DNA of 7,920 nucleotides from an uncultured Rivibacter sp. (GTDB lineage Bacteria; Pseudomonadota; Gammaproteobacteria; Burkholderiales; Burkholderiaceae), in contig CAMLLU010000126.1 in the NCBI GenBank assembly GCA_946480925.1, forward strand, positions 1 to 7,920, written 5' to 3'. The stretch's first letter is position 1; each line of letters begins with the position of its first letter. The translations under genes and the position numbers were made by a program. Below, one piece after another: positions 1 to 6,218 of the stretch. The notes under the pieces were generated by a model. The model saw nothing but the letters and a program-made list of their open reading frames with translations, was not told where the DNA came from and did no database searches.

Positions 1-731
1 GGGGCTTCCAGGCGCTTGGCCAGCGTGGAGAGCACCAGCGTCAGCACCAGGTAGATCGCCGAGATCGCGAGGTAGGGCTCCCAGTAGCGCGCATACGCGC
101 CCGCCACGGTGCGCGCGGCCAGCGCCAACTCGGCCAGGCCGATGGCCGAAACCAGCGACGAGTCCTTGATCAGCGTGACGCCTTCGTTCACCAGGGCCGG
201 CACCATGCGGCGAAAGGCCTGCGGCAGCACGATGAAGCGCATGCTCTGCCCGTGCGTGAGGCCCAGGCTGTAGGCCGCCTGCGTCTGCCCGAGGTGGATC
301 GACAGGATGCCGGCGCGGAAGATCTCGGAGATGTAGGCGCCTGCGTTGAGCGTGAGCGCCAGAGCCCCAGAGAAGAACGCGCCGTGCGACTGGCGGAATT
401 CGCGTGCCGCCTCGCCGCTGACCAGCAGCCCGTGGTCCGGGTGGATCAGCGTGGGCATCAGCGCGAAGTGCACCAGCAGGATCTGCACGAACAGCGGCGT
501 GCCGCGGAAGAAGGCCACGTAGCCGCGCGTGATCACGCGCAGCGTCTTGAGGCCCCAGTCCACCGCCGCGGACTTCGGCCGCGGCGCGTCACGCGAGCTG
601 CTGATGAGCCCGAGTCCCACGCCCAGCAACAGCCCGCAGCCAATGGCCACCAGCGTGAGCTTCACCGTCATCCACAGGCCCTCGACGAACAGGGGCATGT
701 AGCCTGACAGGATCTCCCAGCGCAGATCCAT
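1..731 (-). CDS. Amino-acid ABC transporter permease (His/Glu/Gln/Arg family), 3' end cut by window edge
   Basis: Inner-membrane permease subunit of a polar amino-acid uptake ABC transporter. Reading leftward from the ATG at 731 gives 243 codons without a stop, beginning MDLRWEILSGYMPLFVEGLW. The hydrophobic first helix (about residues 22-43) is followed by RGTPLFVQ, typical of the first membrane block in HisM/GlnP-type permeases. The segment NAGAYISEIFRAG comes next, then the EAA loop at about residues 150-180, which includes LGLTHG and LPQA (L169-A172) and contacts the ATPase. The end, AKRLEA, looks like the usual C-terminus, so only a few residues are probably missing. A GGAGAG ribosome binding site lies 8 nt upstream. 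The gene starts 18 bp after the binding-protein stop, so the two are almost certainly one operon. The substrate is not determined; the ATP-binding subunit should lie just beyond the left edge. Confidence 0.93.
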   Translation of the reverse strand, partial: MDLRWEILSGYMPLFVEGLWMTVKLTLVAIGCGLLLGVGLGLISSSRDAPRPKSAAVDWGLKTLRVITRGYVAFFRGTPLFVQILLVHFALMPTLIHPDHGLLVSGEAAREFRQSHGAFFSGALALTLNAGAYISEIFRAGILSIHLGQTQAAYSLGLTHGQSMRFIVLPQAFRRMVPALVNEGVTLIKDSSLVSAIGLAELALAARTVAGAYARYWEPYLAISAIYLVLTLVLSTLAKRLEA

Positions 732-739
732 CGTGACGA

Positions 740-745
740 CTCTCC
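740..745 (-). promoter_or_regulatory. Ribosome binding site of the ABC permease
   Basis: GGAGAG on the minus strand, 8 nt upstream of the ATG at 731 and inside the 18-bp gap after the binding-protein stop. It supports this start and indicates independent initiation within the operon. Confidence 0.7.
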
Positions 746-749
746 GCTC

Positions 750-1619
750 TTACTTCGAGGCAGCCGAAGCAGCGGCTTCGGCCGGCTTGGCGCCGAAGTA
801 CTTGGCGTAGATCTGGTCGTAGGTGCCGTCGGCCTTGATGTCGGCCAGGCCCTTGTTCAGCTTCTCGAGCAGCTCGGTGTTGCCCTTCTTGACGGCCAGG
901 CCGTACTGCTCGGGCACGAAGCCCTTGTCGCTCACCGTCTTGAAGCCGGCGGCGGCGTTGTTGTTCACGTAGTTGATGACCACGCCGTTGTCGGCCACCA
1001 CGGCATCCACGCCGCCCGACTCGAGCTCCTTCAGGGCCATCGGGGTCGACTCGAAGCGCTTGACGTTGGTGCTGTTCTTGCCTTGCAGCTTGGTTACCAC
1101 TTCGTCACCGGTGGTGCCGGTCTGCACGCCGACCTTGAGCTTCTTCAGGTCGTCGAACTTGCCGACCTTCGAGTTCTTCTTCACGGCGATGAGCTGCTGC
1201 GCGTCGAAGTAGGGGGTCGAGAAGTCCATCGTCTGCTTGCGCTCGTCGGTGATGGTGATGGCCGACACCAGCAGGTCGCGGTCGCCTTGCTGCAGCGTGT
1301 TGAAGATGCCTTCCCACGGCGTGTTGACGAACTTCACTTCGAGGCCGGCCTTCTGGGCCACGGCGGTCACCACGTCGATGTCGAAGCCGACGATCTCGCC
1401 TTTTTCGTTCTGCGATTCGAAGGGAGCGTAGGCGGCGTCGGTGCCCACCACGAGCACCTTGGCGGGAGCCGGGGTCGGAGCGGGTGCGGAAGCCACGGTC
1501 GGAGCCGAGGCGGGAGCGGCGGTTTCGCTGCCTTGCTTGCTGCAGGCGGCGAGCACGAAGCCGGCGCACAGCAGGCCGGCCGTCTTCAGGAACTTGCGAG
1601 TGTTCATCAAGGTTGTCAT
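750..1619 (-). CDS. Amino-acid ABC transporter substrate-binding lipoprotein (SBP_bac_3 family)
   Basis: Periplasmic receptor (289 aa) that delivers a polar amino acid to the permease encoded next. The signal peptide ends in a lipobox, VLAAC, with the lipid-accepting Cys at residue 26, so the protein is probably membrane-anchored. An Ala/Pro-rich linker (about 33-53) precedes the binding domain. The family 3 signatures are clear: GTDAAYAPFE (59-68), GFDID (78-82) and AITITDERK (120-128), where R127 is expected to bind the ligand carboxylate. Further on, VGVQTGTTG and GGVDAVVADN fit the second lobe. I chose the ATG at 1619 because AGGAAG lies 9 nt upstream. The in-frame ATG at 1607 has no ribosome binding site. 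The frame stays open far upstream into the neighbouring gene, but that extension is antisense-like Arg/Pro-rich sequence and not part of the protein. It is GlnH-like in its motifs, but I cannot fix the ligand. Confidence 0.95.
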   Translation of the reverse strand: MTTLMNTRKFLKTAGLLCAGFVLAACSKQGSETAAPASAPTVASAPAPTPAPAKVLVVGTDAAYAPFESQNEKGEIVGFDIDVVTAVAQKAGLEVKFVNTPWEGIFNTLQQGDRDLLVSAITITDERKQTMDFSTPYFDAQQLIAVKKNSKVGKFDDLKKLKVGVQTGTTGDEVVTKLQGKNSTNVKRFESTPMALKELESGGVDAVVADNGVVINYVNNNAAAGFKTVSDKGFVPEQYGLAVKKGNTELLEKLNKGLADIKADGTYDQIYAKYFGAKPAEAAASAASK

Positions 1620-1628
1620 GGTGTGTTT

Positions 1629-1634
1629 CTTCCT
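1629..1634 (-). promoter_or_regulatory. Ribosome binding site of the substrate-binding protein
   Basis: AGGAAG on the minus strand with 9 nt to the ATG at 1619. It decides between two in-frame starts: the second ATG at 1607 has only coding sequence without a purine-rich motif upstream. Confidence 0.75.
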
Positions 1635-1664
1635 GGGTGGTGAGGGAAGTCGCTCTTGGTGAAA

Positions 1665-1685
1665 CGGCCGCATTCTGTGCGGCCG
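1665..1685 (-). terminator. Perfect 8-bp-stem hairpin; likely terminator of the ferritin-like gene or leader structure of the ABC operon
   Basis: CGGCCGCA (1665-1672), loop TTCTG and TGCGGCCG (1678-1685) form a perfect inverted repeat with a very GC-rich stem. Read on the minus strand it lies 32 nt after the stop of the ferritin-like gene and is followed by TTT, so a weak Rho-independent terminator is plausible. The T-run is short. The hairpin also lies 45 nt upstream of the binding-protein start, so it may instead sit in the 5' leader of the ABC operon. A possible promoter just before it on the minus strand (TTGCAA, 17 nt, CCAAAT) is too weak to call. Confidence 0.5.
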
Positions 1686-1717
1686 ATTTGGCTTGCGGAG
1701 TGTAAGCGTTGCAAAAC

Positions 1718-2533
1718 TCACGCCTGCCGCGGGGAGCCTGGGGTTTGTTCGCCTTCGAGGAAGGCGATTTCTGCTTCGGTGAAGCCCGCAGACAGCCGCG
1801 CGCTGCGGTTGAACGGTGGCTTCAGGCGTGGGGCTTCGTAATGCTGCACGAGCACGCCGTAGTGCGCCACCGGGTCCAGGTCTTCGCGTTCGCACAACCA
1901 GCGGTACCAGTGGTTGCCGATGGCCACGTGGCCCACCTCGTCGCGCAGGATGACGTCGAGGATCTCGACGGCGCGGGGGTCGCCGGCCTTCGAGAGCTTG
2001 GCCTGGATGAGCGGCGTGGCATCGAGCCCGCGTGCCTCCAGCGTGCGCGGCACGAGCGCCATGCGCGCCACGATGTCGTCGCGTGTCTTCTCGGTCATGG
2101 CCCACAGGCCGTCGTGGGCATCGAAGTCGCCGTAGTCGTGACCGAGCGTTTGCAGGTGCTCGCGCAGCAGCGTGAAGTGGTAGGCCTCCTCGCGCGCCAC
2201 GCGCAGCCAGTCGAGATAGAAGGGTTCTGGCATGCCGGCAAAGCGCCACACGGCGTCGAGCGCGAGGTTGATCGCGTTGAACTCGATGTGCGCAATGGCA
2301 TGCAGCAGCGCCGCACGGCCGGGCAGGGTGTAGGGCGAGCGTTGCGGCACCGAGCCCGGCGGCACCAGCTGCGGGCGGGCAGGCCGCCCGGGCAGACCGC
2401 TTGCTGCAGCGAGGGCGAGCCCCGGCATCAACTCGAGCGTGCCACGCGCCTCCCACAGCGTCTGCACCGCGGTCACTTTCGCGGTGGGCTCTGCCACGCA
2501 GAGGGCTTGCAGGGCGTGTGCTCTCAGGTCCAT
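1718..2533 (-). CDS. DUF455 ferritin-like domain protein (uncharacterised di-metal family)
   Basis: A 271-aa cytosolic protein without signal peptide, of the usual DUF455 length. The ferritin-like four-helix core is visible: HAIAHIEFNAINLALD (78-93) supplies E84, REEAYHF (114-120) supplies E116 and H119, and RDEVGHVAIGNHWY (197-210) supplies E199 and H202. This glutamate/ExxH pattern suggests a di-iron or other di-metal site. The segment LEARGLDATP (165-174) is typical of the family. The reaction is unknown. MiaE-type tRNA hydroxylases and rubrerythrin-like proteins share the fold, but I see no sign that it is either. The ATG at 2533 lacks a normally spaced ribosome binding site; only GAG lies directly against it. 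It diverges from the gamma-carbonic-anhydrase gene with 38 bp between the two starts. Family assignment is firm; metal ligands are inferred from pattern, and function is open. Confidence 0.88.
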   Translation of the reverse strand: MDLRAHALQALCVAEPTAKVTAVQTLWEARGTLELMPGLALAAASGLPGRPARPQLVPPGSVPQRSPYTLPGRAALLHAIAHIEFNAINLALDAVWRFAGMPEPFYLDWLRVAREEAYHFTLLREHLQTLGHDYGDFDAHDGLWAMTEKTRDDIVARMALVPRTLEARGLDATPLIQAKLSKAGDPRAVEILDVILRDEVGHVAIGNHWYRWLCEREDLDPVAHYGVLVQHYEAPRLKPPFNRSARLSAGFTEAEIAFLEGEQTPGSPRQA

Positions 2534-2535
2534 CT

Positions 2536-2547
2536 CTAGAATTCTAG
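2536..2547. promoter_or_regulatory. Perfect palindrome CTAGAATTCTAG between divergent genes; candidate symmetric -10 element or operator
   Basis: The 38-bp gap between the divergent starts holds a 12-bp perfect palindrome that is AT-rich in a GC-rich setting. Each strand reads TAGAAT (plus 2537-2542, minus 2546-2541), five of six matches to the sigma-70 -10 consensus. Transcription from the plus copy would start near 2549, about 22 nt before the carbonic-anhydrase ATG. From the minus copy it would start near 2534, giving an almost leaderless message for the ferritin-like gene. I see no good -35 hexamer at 16-18 bp on either side. A dimeric repressor binding the palindrome is the main alternative. 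Confidence 0.45.
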
Positions 2548-2571
2548 GTTTTGCAGTTCACCGGACTAGCC

Positions 2572-3096
2572 ATGGCGCTGTATCAACTCGGGGACGACGT
2601 GCCCCGCCTCCACGAAACGGCCTGGGTGGCCGACAGCGCGCAGGTCATCGGCCGCGTGGAGCTGGCCGAAAACGCCAGCATCTGGTTCGGCACCGTGGTC
2701 CGCGGTGACAACGAGCTCATCCGCATCGGCCGCAACAGCAACGTGCAGGACAACTCGACGCTGCACACCGACGCCGGCATTCCCTTGACCATCGGCGACA
2801 ACGTGACGGTGGGCCACCAGGTCATGCTGCACGGCTGCGAGATCGGCGACGGCTCGCTCATCGGCATCGGCGCCGTGGTGCTCAACGGCGCGAAGATCGG
2901 CCGCAATTGCCTGGTAGGTGCGGGTTCGCTGGTGACCGAAGGCAAGGAGTTCCCGGACAACAGCATGATCCTCGGTTCGCCGGCCAAGGTGGTGCGCACG
3001 TTGACGCCGCAGCAGGTCGCCCTCTTTCAGCGCGGCGCCCCGCACTACATCGAAAACGCGCAGCGTTATCGCGCACAACTCAAGAAGATCGCCTGA
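2572..3096 (+). CDS. Gamma-class carbonic anhydrase family protein (CamH/YrdA-like, left-handed beta-helix)
   Basis: A 174-aa hexapeptide-repeat protein of the size usual for the CamH/YrdA subgroup, expected to form a trimer of left-handed beta-helices with zinc or iron between subunits. The three metal-binding histidines are present: H65 in STLHTD, and H82 and H87 in GHQVMLHGC. Also present are R44/D46 in RGDN and Q59/D60 in NVQDN, which correspond to conserved active-site and trimer residues. The proton-shuttle loop of the archaeal enzyme Cam is missing, as is normal for CamH proteins, so carbonic anhydrase activity is likely but not assured. I chose the ATG at 2572, giving [11 protein letters not shown]; an upstream in-frame TTG at 2551 would add seven residues and crowd the candidate promoter. 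No clear ribosome binding site is visible. The stop overlaps the hslO start by one base. Confidence 0.93.
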   Translation: MALYQLGDDVPRLHETAWVADSAQVIGRVELAENASIWFGTVVRGDNELIRIGRNSNVQDNSTLHTDAGIPLTIGDNVTVGHQVMLHGCEIGDGSLIGIGAVVLNGAKIGRNCLVGAGSLVTEGKEFPDNSMILGSPAKVVRTLTPQQVALFQRGAPHYIENAQRYRAQLKKIA

Positions 3097-4052
3097 TGTC
3101 GGAACTGCACAAATTCCTGTTCGAAGGCCTGCCGGTGCGCGGCATGCTGGTGCGGCTCACCGACGCGTGGGTCGAGGTCCTGAAGCGCCGCGAGGCAGCG
3201 GGCGGCTTCCCGCAGCCGGTGCGTGAGCTGATCGGCCAGATGGCCGCGGCCGGCGCGCTGATGCAATCGAACATCAAGTTCAACGGCGCCCTGGTTCTGC
3301 AGGTGTTCGGCGACGGCCCGGTGAAGCTGGCGGTGGCCGAGGTGCAGCCCGACCTCGCGTTGCGCGCCACCGCCAAGGTGGTGGGCGAGGTGCCGGCCGA
3401 TGCACGGCTCGAAGCCATGCTCAACGTGCACGGCAAGGGCCGCTGCGTGATCACGCTCGACCCGAAAGACAAGCTGCCCGGCCAGCAGCCCTACCAGGGC
3501 GTCGTGCCGCTGCACGGCGACCACCGCGAGCCGCTGCAGCACCTGAGCGAGGTGCTCGAGCACTACATGCTGCAGTCCGAGCAGCTCGACACGAGGCTCG
3601 TGCTCGCGGCCAACGACAAGGTGGCCGCGGGCCTGCTGATCCAGCGCCTGCCCGTGGAAGGCGAAGGCAACCTGGCGGGCCAGCGGAACGAGGACGAGAT
3701 CGGCCTGAGCGAAGGCTTCAACCGCATCGCGCACCTGGCCGCCACGCTCACGAGCGAAGAGCTGCTCACGCTGGACGCCGACACCATCTTGCGCCGCCTG
3801 TTCTGGGAAGAGCAGGTGCGCCGCTTCGAGCCGCTGACGCCGCGGTTCGCCTGTACGTGCTCGCGTGATCGTGTGGGCGGCATGCTCAAGAGCCTGGGCC
3901 GTGAAGAGGTGGACAGCATCGTGGCCGAGCGGGGCGAGGTCGAGATCGGCTGCGACTTCTGCGGCAACCACTACCACTTCGACGCAGTGGACGTCGGCGA
4001 GCTGTTCACGCCGCAACGCGACCAGCCGCCGGCGTCGAAGGTCGTGCACTGA
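3096..4052 (+). CDS. hslO: Hsp33, redox-activated molecular chaperone
   Basis: Cytosolic holdase (318 aa) that is inactive when reduced and zinc-bound. Oxidation of its cysteines unfolds the C-terminal switch and exposes binding surfaces for unfolding proteins. The four zinc cysteines are all present: C253 and C255 in CTCSRDR, and C286 and C289 in CDFC. The N-terminal domain carries family features such as NIKFNGALVLQVFGDGPV (59-76), HGKGR (111-115) and YQGVVPL (132-138). It is somewhat longer than the E. coli protein (about 290 aa). The start at 3096 shares its A with the TGA of the carbonic-anhydrase gene (TGATG), so translation is probably coupled. The frame is open further upstream, but that part is out-of-frame shadow of the preceding gene. 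Regulation at the protein level by oxidants such as hypochlorite or peroxide with heat is known for the family; no heat-shock promoter is visible here. Confidence 0.96.
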   Translation: MSELHKFLFEGLPVRGMLVRLTDAWVEVLKRREAAGGFPQPVRELIGQMAAAGALMQSNIKFNGALVLQVFGDGPVKLAVAEVQPDLALRATAKVVGEVPADARLEAMLNVHGKGRCVITLDPKDKLPGQQPYQGVVPLHGDHREPLQHLSEVLEHYMLQSEQLDTRLVLAANDKVAAGLLIQRLPVEGEGNLAGQRNEDEIGLSEGFNRIAHLAATLTSEELLTLDADTILRRLFWEEQVRRFEPLTPRFACTCSRDRVGGMLKSLGREEVDSIVAERGEVEIGCDFCGNHYHFDAVDVGELFTPQRDQPPASKVVH

Positions 4053-4097
4053 GCCTCGTTCTTTCCGCTTCCCCTTTCCCCGCTCAAGTACGACCTC

Positions 4098-6170
4098 ATG
4101 AGTCCATGGATCTCGCCGCGCCGCGTGCGCGGCCTGGTGGCCGGCTTGTGCCTGTTGGTGCCCGCAGCTTCTTCGTGGTCGCAGGCCGCGCCTGCGGCGG
4201 CCGCATCACCTGCTGCGCGCCGCCCCGTCGAGCACTTCGCGCGGGTGCCGCAGCTGTCGCGGGTGGTGTTGTCGCCCGACGGAAAGCAGATCGCCGCGCT
4301 GCTGAACCAGGACGATCGCACCGTGCTCATCACGCGGGCCGTGCCGGGCGGCAACCCGCGCGGCGTGCTGGAAACCGACAACCGGAAGTTCCACTTCAAC
4401 TGGATCCGCTGGGTCAGCAGCGAGCGCCTGCTGGTGAGCTTTCGCTACGCGGCACGGCGTGACTTCGTGGGCACGGTGGAGACCCGGCTGGTTTCGGTGA
4501 AGGCCGACGGCGGCGGGCTCATCAACCTGGTGCAGAACCGGCCGCAGCTGGGCAGCATCTCGAGCTCCGTGCGGGCGCAGCAGATCCAGGACCGGGTCAT
4601 CGACTGGCTGCCCGGCGATGGGCGCCATGTGCTGCTGCAGCTCAACGAACCGGACCGGCCGCTGCCCGGCGTCTACAAGGTGAACGTGGAGACCGGGGCC
4701 AACCAGATGGTGAAAGCGCCCGAGCGCGACGTCTACTGGTGGCTCACCGACGCGCAGCACCGAGTGCGCGTGGGCATTCGCTGGGTCGACGGAGGCAGCG
4801 GCTACGAGATCATCGGCAGCGACCCCGATGGCCGCAACTGGCGCAAGCTGTGGGCTTTCGAGGGGCAGGAAGATGCCGTGTGGCCGCTGGGCTTCGGGCT
4901 CGACCCGCAAGAGCTCTACGTGCGCGCCGATCACGAAGGTCGCATGGCGGTGTTCTCCGTGCGCCTCGATGCGCCTGGGCTGCCCAGGACGCTGCGGCTT
5001 TCTCACCCGCGCCACGACCTCGAGGGCGAGCTGCTGCGGGCGCCCCGCACCGGCGAAGTGATGGGCCTGCTGACCGATGCGTCGGAGTCCGCCGACGGCG
5101 AGGCGCGCAGCGAATGGTGGAACGACGAATGGCGCAAGCAGATGCTGGCGGTCGACCAGGCGCTGCCCGGCCGCAGCAACCGCCTGCTCGGCCTCACCGA
5201 TGACGAGGAAAGCTACCTCGTCTATTCCAGCGGCAACCGCCAGCCGGGCGAGTTCTATGCGGGCAACCGCGAAACCGGCCATCTTGCCCTGCTCGGCCGT
5301 GCCTACCCCGAGCTCGCGAATGCGCAACTGGTGGGCAAGCAGGCCGTCACCATCAAGGCCCGCGACGGGCTGGCGCTGAGCGCCTACCTCACGCTGCCCA
5401 AGGGGCGCCCGCCGGTTGCTGCCAGCGGGCAACCGCTGCCCTTCGTGCTGCTGCCGCACGGCGGCCCGCACAGCCGTGACGACATCGACTTCGACGCATG
5501 GACGGAATTCCTGGCCGACCGCGGCTACGCCGTGCTGCAGGTCAACTTCCGCGGCTCCAGCGGCTACGGCCACGAGTTCAAGCTCGCGGGCCTGAAGCGC
5601 TGGGGCCTGGAGATGCAGGACGACCTGACCGATGCCGTGCACTGGGCCGTGGCACAGGGCGTGGCCGACCCGAAGCGCGTGTGCATCGTGGGCGGCAGCT
5701 ACGGCGGCTACGCGGCGCTGATGGGCGTGGCGAAAACGCCCGAGCTCTACCGCTGCGCGGTGAGCTTCGCCGGCGTGTCGGACTTGCCGGACCTCATCGA
5801 CTTCAAGAGCGACTACATCGGCGGGCGCGAGGCGGCCGAACGCATGATCGGCCGCTTGTGGGCCGACAGGGCGCAGTTGCGCGCCACGTCGCCGGCACGC
5901 AATGCCGAGGGCATTCGCGCACCGGTGCTGCTGGTGCACGGCACGGTGGACCGCGTGGTGCCCGTGGACCAGAGCGAGACGATGGCCAAGGCTCTGCGCC
6001 GCGCCGGCAAGCCGTACCAATACATCGAGCTCGACGGCGGTGATCATCACCTCACTCGGCACAGCCACCGCATGGCGTTCTTCCGGGCGCTGGAGAGCTT
6101 TCTCGACGAGCACCTCCAGCCTGTATCGGCCGATGCCGCAGCGCCGGGTGTGCCGGTCACGGCGCAATAG
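4098..6170 (+). CDS. Exported S9 family (prolyl oligopeptidase-type) serine peptidase
   Basis: A 690-aa secreted or periplasmic serine peptidase. An N-terminal signal peptide is visible (RR at 8-9, hydrophobic core about 12-24, likely cleavage after SQA near residue 30). Then comes a beta-propeller-like region (about 45-405) with motifs such as VVLSPDGKQIA (56-66), which in S9 enzymes limits access to the active site. The C-terminal alpha/beta-hydrolase domain (about 410-675) contains LPHGGPHSR, VNFRGSSGYG, the nucleophile S534 in GGSYGGYA, D618 in HGTVDRVVP and H650 in GGDHHL, a complete catalytic triad. The fold is closest to acylaminoacyl/dipeptidyl peptidase-like S9 members; substrate is unknown. 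It begins 45 bp after hslO, across a pyrimidine-rich gap without terminator, so it could be the third gene of that unit. There is no clear ribosome binding site, so the start is less certain than the function. Confidence 0.93.
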   Translation: MSPWISPRRVRGLVAGLCLLVPAASSWSQAAPAAAASPAARRPVEHFARVPQLSRVVLSPDGKQIAALLNQDDRTVLITRAVPGGNPRGVLETDNRKFHFNWIRWVSSERLLVSFRYAARRDFVGTVETRLVSVKADGGGLINLVQNRPQLGSISSSVRAQQIQDRVIDWLPGDGRHVLLQLNEPDRPLPGVYKVNVETGANQMVKAPERDVYWWLTDAQHRVRVGIRWVDGGSGYEIIGSDPDGRNWRKLWAFEGQEDAVWPLGFGLDPQELYVRADHEGRMAVFSVRLDAPGLPRTLRLSHPRHDLEGELLRAPRTGEVMGLLTDASESADGEARSEWWNDEWRKQMLAVDQALPGRSNRLLGLTDDEESYLVYSSGNRQPGEFYAGNRETGHLALLGRAYPELANAQLVGKQAVTIKARDGLALSAYLTLPKGRPPVAASGQPLPFVLLPHGGPHSRDDIDFDAWTEFLADRGYAVLQVNFRGSSGYGHEFKLAGLKRWGLEMQDDLTDAVHWAVAQGVADPKRVCIVGGSYGGYAALMGVAKTPELYRCAVSFAGVSDLPDLIDFKSDYIGGREAAERMIGRLWADRAQLRATSPARNAEGIRAPVLLVHGTVDRVVPVDQSETMAKALRRAGKPYQYIELDGGDHHLTRHSHRMAFFRALESFLDEHLQPVSADAAAPGVPVTAQ

Positions 6171-6218
6171 GCGAACGGCTTGCACCTCGCCTGAGGCTGA
6201 TTGACGAAAGGCGAAAGG

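Noticed and set aside
252..707. Plus-strand 151-codon frame opposite the ABC permease
   Set aside because: It is a charged Arg/Glu/Gln/His-rich antisense shadow; the minus strand encodes a clear permease with an EAA loop.
750..2456. A single 568-codon frame on the minus strand running through the binding-protein gene and far upstream
   Set aside because: The upstream half is a shadow of the ferritin-like gene, in another frame of the same strand, and is Arg/Ala/Pro-rich. The real protein starts at 1619, with its ribosome binding site, signal peptide and lipobox.
2907..3095. A 5' extension of the hslO frame by 63 codons
   Set aside because: It overlaps the carbonic-anhydrase gene out of frame and has no Hsp33-like sequence; the family N-terminus begins at the Met at 3096.
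3066..4049. A 327-codon minus-strand frame opposite hslO
   Set aside because: The sequence is low in complexity and rich in His, Leu, Gln and Arg, with no recognisable motif, and it mirrors the codon bias of hslO.
4098..4190. Twin-arginine signal on the S9 peptidase
   Set aside because: The RR at residues 8-9 lacks the SRRxFLK context, and the segment fits an ordinary Sec signal peptide.
4206..6185. A 659-codon open frame antisense to the S9 peptidase
   Set aside because: Long antisense frames are common in high-GC genes. The translation is His/Gln/Val/Arg-rich without any domain, whereas the plus-strand frame has a complete catalytic triad and a signal peptide.
6171..6218. A bidirectional terminator between the convergent S9 peptidase and kinase genes
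   Set aside because: Only 4-5 bp stems can be drawn (for example CCTC-GCCT-GAGG) and no T-run follows on either strand; a tandem GAAAGGC repeat there is too short to interpret.
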